Under the pieces are notes generated by a model. The model did not search any database, was not told the DNA's origin, and worked only from the letters and a program-made list of their open reading frames with translations. Position numbers and translations under genes: made by a program. 5,786 bases of DNA from Sedimentibacter sp. (lineage in GTDB: Bacteria > Bacillota > Clostridia > Tissierellales > Sedimentibacteraceae): assembly GCA_029256005.1 (NCBI GenBank), contig JAQSYS010000125.1:1-5786 (forward strand), written 5' to 3'. Below, piece after piece: positions 1 to 5,783 of this stretch (the stretch's first letter is position 1; every line of letters begins with the position of its first letter).

Positions 1-339
1 GAAATACCACCTAAAAAGTCCAACTATCCGTTACATTATCATACTGCAAATACAGAGGTGTTTTATATAGTTCAAGGAAAAGGGATATTAGTTACTTCAG
101 ATGGTCAAAAAGAAATAAAGCAAGGAGATTTTATTGTGTGTCCGCCTACTGAAAAGTCCGCGCACAAAATAATTAATACATCAGAAAATGAAGTGTTGAA
201 ATATATTGATTTTGACACGACTAATTCTCCTGACATAGTGTATTATCCGGACTCTGAGAAAGTAGGGATTATTATACATAATAAATCAAGTAATTTTTTT
301 AGAAGTGAAGAAGAAGTATATTATTATGATGGAGAGTAA
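1..339 (+). CDS. Cupin-domain protein, C-terminal part (5' end cut by window edge)
   Basis: The frame is open from base 1, so this is the last 112 residues of a longer protein; a GTG at 58 lies inside the cupin motif and is not a start. Cupin motif 1 is visible: H12, H14, E19 and G26 fit the H-x-H-(x)4-E-(x)6-G pattern, the usual metal ligands of small single-domain cupins. Motif 2 follows as a Gly-Asp step (GDFIVCPP) and an H-x3-N (HKIIN), with the spacing between Pro and His about one residue longer than the consensus. The C-terminus has an N-S-P-[DE]-I-x-x-Y-P-D-S segment and ends in YYDGE. From memory, this matches a common family of small bacterial cupins of roughly 150 residues. Substrate and reaction are unknown. 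No clear terminator follows. Confidence 0.8.
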   Translation, partial: EIPPKKSNYPLHYHTANTEVFYIVQGKGILVTSDGQKEIKQGDFIVCPPTEKSAHKIINTSENEVLKYIDFDTTNSPDIVYYPDSEKVGIIIHNKSSNFFRSEEEVYYYDGE

Positions 340-504
340 TAATTTTGCGGCAAGAATTACTTTCTTATTCAAAATAATACGAAGCAGTAGAAAAACTAGG
401 CATTTACAAATATTTATATTATTAATAATCTGTTAGGTTAGATACTTTTTAATTGTAATATGTTTATTATAAAAGCAGGATATTAGCTAAGGAGGAGTTT
501 AATA
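340..504. other. Intergenic gap, AT-rich
   Basis: This 165-base gap separates the cupin gene from the acetyltransferase. It contains a perfect 12-base A/T palindrome at 418-429 and a possible -10 (TATTAT, 465-470) without a convincing -35. I see no gene, RNA or clear terminator. Confidence 0.4.
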
Positions 505-1105
505 ATGAAAATTATATTGGCTTGTGAATATGGCAATGAGGCAAAGATAAAAATTAGTAAAATATTTGTTGATGGTTTTTATCAATGGCTTAACTACTTT
601 TCGAGATAAAGATAAACTTACAAAGGCGTTTAGCCATATGTTTAATCTTGAAATATTTTATGTTGCTGTTATTGATGGTGAAATAGCTGGAATTGCAGCA
701 TGTACTGATGGCAAAGCAGCATCTGTTCATCTCGAAAGAGCAGAATTAAAAAAACATTTGGGATTCTTTATGGGAAATCTTACATTTTTTATATTAAAAC
801 GAGAGTTTGAAGAAAAAGTATATCCATTTGAAATCACAAGTGGCATGGGATTGGTTGAGTTTGTTGCTACTTCAACTAATCATAGGGGACAAGGAGTTGC
901 GTCAGAAATTATGAAGCATATATTCAATTTTACCCCTTACGATGTATATGCTTTAGAGGTTGCTGACACGAATACTGATGCTGTAAAGCTATATGAGAAA
1001 CTTGGATACTCGGAGTTTTTACGCATTAAACAGAAACATAGCAAGCAAAGCGGTGTTAATAATCTTGTATATATGAAATACATAAAATCTACAGCTAACT
1101 CTTAA
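505..1105 (+). pseudogene. GNAT-family N-acetyltransferase, frameshifted
   Basis: The natural start is ATG 505, preceded by a strong Shine-Dalgarno AAGGAGGAG (489-497). That frame reads 33 plausible residues ending in FYQWLNYFS and stops at TAA 607-609. The protein continues in the next frame from GAT at 605 (DKDKLTKAFSHMF) to TAA 1103-1105, giving a composite of about 199 residues. The downstream frame on its own could only begin at TTG 566, which has no ribosome site, so it is not an independent gene. GNAT features are clear in the second part (composite numbering): beta-4 VEFVATS at about 117-123, the acetyl-CoA pyrophosphate loop R127-G-Q-G130-V-A, and N156 followed by LYEKLGY at 162-168. 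The family transfers an acetyl group from acetyl-CoA to an amine; the substrate here is unknown. The lesion equals one extra base or two missing bases near 604. It may be a true mutation or a sequence error; programmed frameshifting is less likely. Confidence 0.8.
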
Positions 1106-1182
1106 TATTAAAAGAAGCAAGAATGGTTACACCATGTTTAGTATATAATGATAATTGCAATTTTTACAAGGTGATATGAAAA

Positions 1183-1212
1183 TTTACGGATTAATTTAAA
1201 CAACAATATAAT
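1183..1212 (+). promoter_or_regulatory. Possible promoter for the alpha/beta hydrolase
   Basis: A perfect -10 TATAAT (1207-1212) lies 18 bases after TTTACG (1183-1188), which matches four of six -35 consensus positions. Transcription would start near 1219, about 30 bases before ATG 1249. Another TATAAT at 1144-1149 has no usable -35. AT-rich DNA gives chance matches, so this is tentative. Confidence 0.4.
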
Positions 1213-1248
1213 CGATATAAAAATAAATATGAAAGTGGGGAATAAATT

Positions 1249-1935
1249 ATGGATTTATTGTATAAGTGTCCAAATATGGATAACATAGAAAAGAGACAAG
1301 ATGTGGTTTATAAAGTAATTGATGAAAAATTGTTGGGATTAGATGTTTATTACTCTAATAATACTGATTTTTTAAATATTCCCACTGTTGTAGTAGTACA
1401 TGGAAGTTCATCAATTGAAGATATTAAGGACCTTAAGCTTTTTCAATCATGGGGAAAAGTACTAGCGGCATCTGGTTTTAATACAGTAACATTTAATTGG
1501 AGACCAGAGCAAAATCCAGAGGATATAAAGGATCTCATTTGCTTTTTATTAAATAATTCTAATGAGTTAAAATTGAATACCAACAACATAAATATTTTTG
1601 CTTTTTCTTCAGGCGTGGAAATAGGTGTTAAAAATGTTATGGAAGTAAATACTGGGTTTATAAATAAGATAATTACTTACTATGGGAAAATAGACTCAAG
1701 TATTATAGAAATGATTAACACATCTAATTTACCAAAGTTTTTTATTGCTATGGGAGCGTTAGATGATGTATATACTTCTGATTGTAACGATAATTTTATT
1801 AAAGAAGCAAGGGATTTAGGATGTGAAGTTGAGTATATATTACATTCAAAAGGGGAACATGGTTTTGAAGTATTTAATGAAGGTGAAGAAACTAATAGAA
1901 TAATTGAACAGACAATTAAATTTATAAAAAAATAA
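1249..1935 (+). CDS. Small alpha/beta hydrolase (dienelactone-hydrolase-like)
   Basis: The 228-residue product has the expected order of alpha/beta-hydrolase elements. Strand 3 and the oxyanion turn are at TVVVVHG (46-52). The nucleophile elbow is AFSSG at 118-122, with S120 as the predicted nucleophile. The acid is D172 or D173 in GALDDVY, and the histidine is H204 in GEHGFEVF. The triad order Ser-Asp-His and short length suggest a dienelactone-hydrolase or acyl-esterase type enzyme. The first Gly of the usual G-x-S-x-G elbow is Ala here. There is no signal peptide, so it is probably cytoplasmic. The ATG follows AGTGGGG (1234-1240), a weak Shine-Dalgarno. The gene is very AT-rich. Its substrate cannot be named, and it shows no functional link with its neighbours. 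Confidence 0.75.
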   Translation: MDLLYKCPNMDNIEKRQDVVYKVIDEKLLGLDVYYSNNTDFLNIPTVVVVHGSSSIEDIKDLKLFQSWGKVLAASGFNTVTFNWRPEQNPEDIKDLICFLLNNSNELKLNTNNINIFAFSSGVEIGVKNVMEVNTGFINKIITYYGKIDSSIIEMINTSNLPKFFIAMGALDDVYTSDCNDNFIKEARDLGCEVEYILHSKGEHGFEVFNEGEETNRIIEQTIKFIKK

Positions 1936-1979
1936 CCTTGAATAAATGTTGTATTGAGAAAGTTTGTCTATTACTTTGT

Positions 1980-2008
1980 TTGCACCAGATTATTTCTAGT
2001 GATATAAT
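1980..2008 (+). promoter_or_regulatory. Sigma-A type promoter of the DUF2200 gene
   Basis: TTGCAC (1980-1985), a 17-base spacer and a perfect TATAAT (2003-2008) with an upstream TG at 2000-2001 (extended -10) make a strong promoter. Transcription should start near 2015, giving a leader of about 22 bases that holds only the ribosome site. Confidence 0.75.
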
Positions 2009-2036
2009 ATTGAAAAATGAGTAAGGGAGGATCTAT

Positions 2037-2387
2037 ATGACCAAACATAATATATATAAAACGAGTGTCGCAAGTGTCTATCCTCATTATGTTACAAAGG
2101 CAGAGAAAAAGGGACGTGCGAAAACAGAAGTCGATGAAATAATCCGTTGGTTGACAGGTTATAACCAGGAACAGTTAGAAGCACAACTGGAAAAACAGAC
2201 AGACTTTGAGACTTTTTTTGCAGAAGCTCCACAGCTGAATCCTTCCAGGGTATTAATTAAAGGTGTGGTCTGCGGTATTCGAGTTGAAGACATTGAAGAA
2301 CCAACTATGCAGAAAATTCGCTATTTGGATAAGCTGATTGATGAGTTAGCAAAGGGAAAAGCCATGGAGAAAATTTTGCGGAAATAA
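2037..2387 (+). CDS. DUF2200 domain-containing protein
   Basis: The 116-residue protein matches my recall of the DUF2200 family over its full length. It has an N-terminal IYKTSVASVYPHYVTKAEKK-type segment (6-25), then TEVDEIIRWLTGY (30-42). An acidic/aromatic stretch, DFETFFAEAPQLNPSR (56-71), is followed by the GVVCGIRVEDIEEP core (76-89), and the family-typical tail ends in KAMEKILRK. No function is established for the family to my knowledge. It is soluble and helical-looking, with no signal peptide or membrane segment. ATG 2037 follows AAGGGAGG (2023-2030) at a good distance. It has its own promoter upstream and a terminator just downstream, so it is a single-gene unit. Its codon use is less AT-biased than that of the hydrolase before it. 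Confidence 0.85.
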   Translation: MTKHNIYKTSVASVYPHYVTKAEKKGRAKTEVDEIIRWLTGYNQEQLEAQLEKQTDFETFFAEAPQLNPSRVLIKGVVCGIRVEDIEEPTMQKIRYLDKLIDELAKGKAMEKILRK

Positions 2388-2400
2388 TTATAAAAATGAA

Positions 2401-2452
2401 GAAATGCTGATTTTATTTTATAAAAATAAAATAATCAGTGTTTTTTTGTTTT
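2401..2452 (+). terminator. Intrinsic terminator after the DUF2200 gene
   Basis: An AT-rich imperfect hairpin pairs CTGATT (2407-2412) with AATCAG (2433-2438) and continues inward through A/T pairs with a bulge. It is followed by a run of seven T, a G and more T (2441-2453). It ends the unit 13 bases after the stop codon. Confidence 0.7.
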
Positions 2453-2478
2453 TAAAATGATATTTTTCTAGATATAAT
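2450..2478 (+). promoter_or_regulatory. Weak candidate promoter for the AraC-type regulator
   Basis: A perfect -10 TATAAT (2473-2478) lies 17 bases after TTTTAA (2450-2455), a poor -35 that overlaps the T-run of the terminator. A second TATAAT at 2511-2516 lacks a -35. The poor -35 would fit a promoter that needs an activator, but that is inference. Confidence 0.3.
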
Positions 2479-2580
2479 CATTAAGTGAAAAAACAATGAC
2501 CAAAGAGCAATATAATACAAGAATGATGCAAAGTTATGTGTTACATTAGAAATCAAATCATAAAGAAGGAGGCAAAATAT

Positions 2581-3399
2581 ATGTCAAAAGAAATAAGAAC
2601 AGTGAAATTTGACCCAGAACTAAAAATAGAAGCGTATCATTTTCAAGGGATTATGCAAAAATTCCCCAACCATTTTCATGAGTATTATGTAATTGGATTT
2701 ATAGAAAACGGAAACAGATATTTGTCCTGTAAAAACAAGGAGTATACTATAGAACCTGGAGATTTGTTACTGTTCAATCCCGGGGATAATCATACCTGCA
2801 AACAAATTGATGGAAAAACGCTGGATTATAGATGCATCAATATTAAACCTGAGATTATGAGTAAAGCCGTTTTTGAAATAACAGGAAGGGACTATTTGCC
2901 TTGTTTTATAACGCCAGTTGTTTTTCATAGTGAATTGGTTCCGATATTAAGAGATCTGCATTTGGTGATTATGCAGGAGGAGAAGGATTTTAGAAAAGAA
3001 GAAATATTTTTTTTGCTTTTAGAGCAGTTAATTGAAGAATATACAGAACAAGAAGAGACATCACCAAAATCTGAACAAAGTATGGAAGCCAAGATTATCT
3101 GTGATTTTTTAGAGAAGAATTATATGAAACGCATAACATTAGACGACTTAAGTAATCTAACCGGATTGAGCAAATATTATTTACTGCGTTCTTTTACAAA
3201 ACAGAAAGGTATAACACCATATAGCTATTTAGAAACCATACGCATTGACAAAGCAAAAAAGCTTTTGGAACAGGGTGAATTACCAATTGATGTAGCATTG
3301 CAGACAGGTTTTACTGACCAGAGTCATTTTTCGAATTTTTTTAAGAAGTTTATTGGTCTCACACCAAAACAATATATGAACATTTTCAAAGATATTTGA
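2581..3399 (+). CDS. AraC-family transcriptional regulator with N-terminal cupin sensor
   Basis: The 272-residue protein has the standard AraC-family layout. Residues about 15-90 form a cupin-like ligand-binding domain with H31-F-H33-E, the YTIEPGDLLLFNPGDNH segment and H71. A helical linker covers about 115-165. The C-terminal DNA-binding domain has two helix-turn-helix units: the first at about 185-208 (ITLDDLSNLTGLSKYYLLRSF), the second at about 234-257. The second ends in the family signature GFTDQSHFSNFFKKFIGLTP-KQY. I chose ATG 2581 because AAGGAGG (2566-2572) sits 8 bases before it; the in-frame ATG at 2536 has no ribosome site and adds 15 residues without domain support. The ligand is unknown. 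The DUF2000 gene follows 82 bases later with no terminator between, so the pair is likely co-transcribed or regulator and target. Confidence 0.9.
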   Translation: MSKEIRTVKFDPELKIEAYHFQGIMQKFPNHFHEYYVIGFIENGNRYLSCKNKEYTIEPGDLLLFNPGDNHTCKQIDGKTLDYRCINIKPEIMSKAVFEITGRDYLPCFITPVVFHSELVPILRDLHLVIMQEEKDFRKEEIFFLLLEQLIEEYTEQEETSPKSEQSMEAKIICDFLEKNYMKRITLDDLSNLTGLSKYYLLRSFTKQKGITPYSYLETIRIDKAKKLLEQGELPIDVALQTGFTDQSHFSNFFKKFIGLTPKQYMNIFKDI

Positions 3400-3481
3400 G
3401 TTAGATAATTGCTGTATTAGGAATTGTTGTTAAGTAGCAGGGCTGTTAATAAGATTTTAATTAAACAAAGGAGAACTTGAA

Positions 3482-3904
3482 ATGAATGATTATGATATGA
3501 AATGTGTAATGATTATAGATTCGGAACTACCAATCGGTGTCATAGCCAATACTTCTGCAATCTTAGGGGTAACATTGGGGAAGCACATTCCGGATCAAGT
3601 CGGAGAAGATGTTTCTGATGCCACTCATAAAACACACTTGGGTATAATAACAATCCCTATTTCAATGCTAAAAGGCAATAAGGACATGTTAAAGGAATTG
3701 AGGGAGCGGCTTTATGCACCAGAGTATAGTGACTTAGTGGTTGTTGATTTTTCTGATGTAGCACAATGTTGTAACGTGTATTGTGAATATATATCTAAAG
3801 CAGTATTATTGCCGGAGCAGGAGTACACATACTTGGGAGTAGCCATTTATGGAGAAAAGAAAAAGGTAAATAAATTAACCGGGTTTATGCCTCTTTTAAG
3901 ATAA
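3482..3904 (+). CDS. DUF2000 domain-containing protein
   Basis: The 140-residue protein matches DUF2000 from end to end. It opens with CVMIIDSELPIGVIANTSAI (8-27) and continues with LGVTLGK; the middle has THLGIITIPIS (51-61) and SDLVVVDFSDVAQ (83-95). It closes with the YLGVAIYGEKKKVNKLTG block (117-134). As I recall, solved members resemble the peptidyl-tRNA hydrolase II fold, but no activity is assigned. No signal peptide or membrane segment is visible. The start is firm: AAAGGAG (3467-3473) lies 8 bases before ATG 3482. The gene follows the AraC-type regulator and is closed by a terminator at about 3983, so the two probably form one transcription unit. Confidence 0.85.
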   Translation: MNDYDMKCVMIIDSELPIGVIANTSAILGVTLGKHIPDQVGEDVSDATHKTHLGIITIPISMLKGNKDMLKELRERLYAPEYSDLVVVDFSDVAQCCNVYCEYISKAVLLPEQEYTYLGVAIYGEKKKVNKLTGFMPLLR

Positions 3905-3982
3905 TGAATGGTAGAAATTTAATTTTTGTAATAGTTAGGGTAATTGTACTTTAGATACAGAAAAATTTTAAAACTTGAAAAA

Positions 3983-4022
3983 CCCAAAGAAAATTTCGTA
4001 ACTTTGGGGAATTTTTATTTTT
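3983..4022 (+). terminator. Intrinsic terminator after the DUF2000 gene
   Basis: CCCAAAG (3983-3989) pairs with CTTTGGG (4002-4008) around a 12-base loop. After GA comes ATTTTTATTTTT (4011-4022). This is a good intrinsic terminator about 80 bases after the stop codon of the DUF2000 gene. Confidence 0.8.
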
Positions 4023-4031
4023 GGAAGACAA

Positions 4032-4060
4032 TGTTAATCTTTATAGTTTAGTGTTATAAT
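4032..4060 (+). promoter_or_regulatory. Extended -10 promoter of the DUF362 gene
   Basis: A perfect TATAAT (4055-4060) is preceded by TG one base upstream (4052-4053), the extended -10 form. The -35 at the right distance (TGTTAA, 4032-4037) is poor. Transcription should start near 4067 and give an untranslated leader of roughly 145 bases. Confidence 0.6.
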
Positions 4061-4066
4061 GTATTT

Positions 4067-4210
4067 TGTATTTCAGATGGTGGCGATAAATATCGGAAGA
4101 GAGTGTTTATCATTTTATATGATGGAAATAATAACATTATGAAATAATTAAACCTGAAAAACAAGAACAAAAAATATATTTAAATATTACTGAAAAGAGA
4201 AGGTATTGTG
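4067..4210 (+). promoter_or_regulatory. Long leader of the DUF362 gene with dyad and hairpins
   Basis: The predicted leader holds no credible ORF. It contains the dyad CGATAAATATCG (4084-4095), which could be an operator just downstream of the start point. There is a competing hairpin GATAAA (4085-4090) with TTTATC (4106-4111). TTTCAG (4071-4076) can also pair with CTGAAA (4154-4159) to enclose the region. I do not recognise a known riboswitch here; in AT-rich DNA some of these pairings may be chance. Confidence 0.25.
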
Positions 4211-5230
4211 ATGAGTAAAGTGTACTTTATTAAAAATTCAGAAGCAGATTATAATCAGCTTGGCAAAGATGCTTTGGAACTTTTAAAAAAAATAGTATCA
4301 GAGGATGGACATAAGTTTGAAAAAGAAGTTCCTATAAAAGTTCATTTTGGCGAGAAAGGAAATAAAACATTTATCCCTGCGAAATGTTATGATGAAACAA
4401 TAAATTATCTAAAAGAAATCGGGGTATCTCCGTCTTATATAGAAACTAACGTGCTGTATAGGGGGTCTAGGACTACAACAGAGCTTCATATTGAAACAGC
4501 AAAGTCTCATGGCTTTACACAGATTCCAATACTAATTGCAGACGGGGACATTGGAACAGAATATGATGAAATAGAAATAAATAAAGAATATATTAAAAAA
4601 TGTAAAATAGGCAAGGGATATGGAAAATTCAAACAATTTATTGTAATGAGCCATTTTAAGGGACATATAGCGGCAGGATTCGGCGGAGCGATAAAACAAC
4701 TTGCTATGGGTTTTGCTGCAAGATCTGGAAAATTGGAGCAGCATTCGGGGATATCTCCTGTAGTGGATGCTGATAAATGCATATCTTGTGGTATTTGTGC
4801 GAATAAATGCAACTTTGGAGCTATTCAAAATCAGGATACTGCTGTAATTGATGAGAGTAAATGCATTGGTTGTGCAGGATGTATTGCAGTTTGTCCTCAA
4901 GGTGCAATTGAAAACACTTGGGGAGGATCTAATTTTCTTGAAAAACTTTCAGAGTATGCTTATGGAGCATCAAAAGGAAAGGATATTATCTACATTACTT
5001 TTGTTCATAATATTACTAAGGATTGTGACTGTTCCGGTACAGTAATGAAACCAATTGTAGATAATATTGGCATTCTAGCCGGTAAAGATCCTGTTGCCTT
5101 GGATACTGCATGCCTAGATTTAGTTCAGGAAAAAAGCGGAAGAAATCTATTTGAAAAGGGCAGAAAATCTCTTATGCATGCAGAAAAAATCGGGTTAGGA
5201 ACTATGGAGTATGAAATTATCGAAATTTAA
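4211..5230 (+). CDS. DUF362 domain protein with two [4Fe-4S] ferredoxin motifs
   Basis: The 339-residue protein joins a DUF362 domain to a ferredoxin-like insert. The first part has IKVHFGEKGN (about 42-51) and the conserved SHFKGH and AGFGGAIKQLAMGFA segments (about 147-169). Two CxxCxxCxxxCxxxAI-type motifs follow: C190, C193, C196, C200 and C218, C221, C224, C228; the second has the classical Cys-Pro. These predict two [4Fe-4S] clusters and an electron-transfer role. The C-terminal GKDPVALDTACLDLV block (about 291-305) is again DUF362. The partner and substrate are unknown. No signal peptide is seen, so it is probably cytoplasmic. ATG 4211 is preferred over GTG 4208 because AGAGAAGG (4196-4203) is 7 bases from the ATG but only 4 from the GTG. 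All eight cluster cysteines are present, so it looks functional. Confidence 0.85.
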   Translation: MSKVYFIKNSEADYNQLGKDALELLKKIVSEDGHKFEKEVPIKVHFGEKGNKTFIPAKCYDETINYLKEIGVSPSYIETNVLYRGSRTTTELHIETAKSHGFTQIPILIADGDIGTEYDEIEINKEYIKKCKIGKGYGKFKQFIVMSHFKGHIAAGFGGAIKQLAMGFAARSGKLEQHSGISPVVDADKCISCGICANKCNFGAIQNQDTAVIDESKCIGCAGCIAVCPQGAIENTWGGSNFLEKLSEYAYGASKGKDIIYITFVHNITKDCDCSGTVMKPIVDNIGILAGKDPVALDTACLDLVQEKSGRNLFEKGRKSLMHAEKIGLGTMEYEIIEI

Positions 5231-5240
5231 GAAGTATATG

Positions 5241-5281
5241 ACGAAAATTGTGATTGGTTTTCGTGAACTGTAAATTTTTTA
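5241..5281 (+). terminator. Weak candidate terminator after the DUF362 gene
   Basis: ACGAAAA (5241-5247) pairs perfectly with TTTTCGT (5258-5264) around a 10-base loop. The T-run (5275-5280) begins about ten bases after the stem, which is too far for a classical intrinsic terminator. It may still end or stabilise the upstream transcript. Confidence 0.4.
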
Positions 5282-5301
5282 AAAAATAAATGAAAAAACA
5301 G

Positions 5302-5330
5302 TTGACAAGTATCAAAGGGTGTATTATCAT
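5302..5330 (+). promoter_or_regulatory. Promoter of the tandem S-box leader
   Basis: A perfect -35 TTGACA (5302-5307), a 17-base spacer and TATCAT (5325-5330) make a strong sigma-A type promoter. Transcription should start near 5337, just upstream of the first SAM-I aptamer. No comparable promoter is seen between the two aptamers, so both appear to lie on one transcript. Confidence 0.8.
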
Positions 5331-5353
5331 AAGAAAAACTTAATATTAAAAAG

Positions 5354-5456
5354 TCTTATAAAGAGATGCGGAGGGACTGGCCCGATGAAGCACAGCAACC
5401 GGAATGTAAATTCAAGGTGCTAAATCCTGCAAACCAGAAAGGTTTGAAAGATAAGA
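5354..5456 (+). promoter_or_regulatory. SAM-I (S-box) riboswitch aptamer, first copy
   Basis: All hallmarks of the S-box are present: GGAGGGACTGGCCCGATGAA (P2 with kink-turn), GCAACC, a minimal P3 (GAAT-GTAA-ATTC, 5402-5413), AGGTGCTAAATCCTGC (J3/4), and P4 (CAACC-type arms 5430-5435 with 5441-5446). P1 closes as TCTTAT (5354-5359) with ATAAGA (5451-5456). S-adenosylmethionine binding stabilises P1, freeing the downstream terminator and switching the transcript off. Without SAM, bases 5447-5458 instead pair over 12 perfect base pairs with 5482-5493, breaking the terminator. Confidence 0.95.
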
Positions 5457-5474
5457 AACGATATGGATATTTAA

Positions 5475-5509
5475 TGTCTGCTTTCTTATCTTTGAAAGCA
5501 GACATTTTT
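5475..5509 (+). terminator. Riboswitch-controlled terminator, first copy
   Basis: TGTCTGCTTTC (5475-5485) pairs perfectly with GAAAGCAGACA (5494-5504) around an 8-base loop, followed by five T (5505-5509). The left arm and loop contain the antiterminator strand (5482-5493), complementary to 5447-5458 at the 3' side of P1. This is a standard S-box OFF switch. Confidence 0.9.
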
Positions 5510-5542
5510 AATATCTAGATTTAACGTAAAATTGAATATTTA

Positions 5543-5646
5543 TTCTTATCAAGATGTGTGGAGGGACTGGCCCAATGAAGCACGGCAACCTGAATGTAAA
5601 TTCGAGGTGCTAATTCCTGCAAACCAAAAGGTTTGAGAGATAAGAA
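5543..5646 (+). promoter_or_regulatory. SAM-I (S-box) riboswitch aptamer, second copy
   Basis: This second complete aptamer has the same core elements: GGAGGGACTGGCCCAATGAA, GCAACC, the same P3 with a GTAA tetraloop (5592-5603), AGGTGCTAATTCCTGC, and P4 (5620-5625 with 5630-5635). P1 is 8 bp, TTCTTATC (5543-5550) with GATAAGAA (5639-5646). Counted by eye over the shared core of about 103 bases, it differs from the first copy by ten substitutions and one single-base gap, which points to a tandem duplication. Confidence 0.95.
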
Positions 5647-5661
5647 AGTGTTGGTTAATTT

Positions 5662-5695
5662 AACCTACTTTCTTATTTCTGAAAGTAGGTTTTTT
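5662..5695 (+). terminator. Riboswitch-controlled terminator, second copy
   Basis: AACCTACTTTC (5662-5672) pairs perfectly with GAAAGTAGGTT (5681-5691), with a T-run to 5695. The alternative antiterminator pairs 5636-5649 with 5667-5680 over 14 bp including one G-U. The outer stem differs from that of the first copy while the CTTTCTTAT part shared with P1 is kept, so both switches look functional. Confidence 0.9.
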
Positions 5696-5708
5696 ATTGT
5701 ACATAAAA

Positions 5709-5758
5709 AAAGATTTCCAGAACCCAACAGTAATCTTTGAACGCGTTGTGAGGGTTCT
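5709..5758 (+). promoter_or_regulatory. Possible H-type pseudoknot upstream of the start codon
   Basis: AAAGATT (5709-5715) is complementary to AATCTTT (5732-5738), and AGAACCC (5719-5725) to GGGTTCT (5752-5758). The arms interleave, giving a pseudoknot with linkers of 3, 6 and 13 bases, or two mutually exclusive hairpins. It is not followed by a T-run, so it is not a terminator. It ends 12 bases before the Shine-Dalgarno. I do not recognise it as a known RNA family. Confidence 0.35.
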
Positions 5759-5783
5759 TAAATAAAAATTAGGAGGAGTTAAT

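Noticed and set aside
378..423. Stretch reading YEAVEKLGIYKYLYY, like a protein C-terminus
   Set aside because: A stop codon lies directly upstream in frame and the match is too short to support a gene remnant.
418..429. Perfect 12-base palindrome ATTATTAATAAT
   Set aside because: Only A and T in an AT-rich gap, with no clear promoter next to it; likely chance.
325..435. Short ORF beginning at the end of the cupin gene (about 36 residues, hydrophobic tail)
   Set aside because: No Shine-Dalgarno before its ATG, no similarity I recognise, and the region is A/T-rich enough for chance frames.
4507..4900. Open frames on the minus strand inside the DUF362 gene
   Set aside because: They overlap a gene with clear motifs on the plus strand, have no ribosome sites or recognisable domains, and arise from the codon bias of the real gene.
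4848..5045. Alternative plus-strand frame inside the DUF362 gene
   Set aside because: Shadow of the real reading frame across the second iron-sulfur motif; no ribosome site and no domain.
5719..5758. AGAACCC/GGGTTCT hairpin as a third terminator or a T-box element
   Set aside because: No T-run follows the stem, and the T-box consensus (AGGGTGGNACCGCG) is absent; kept only as a possible pseudoknot.
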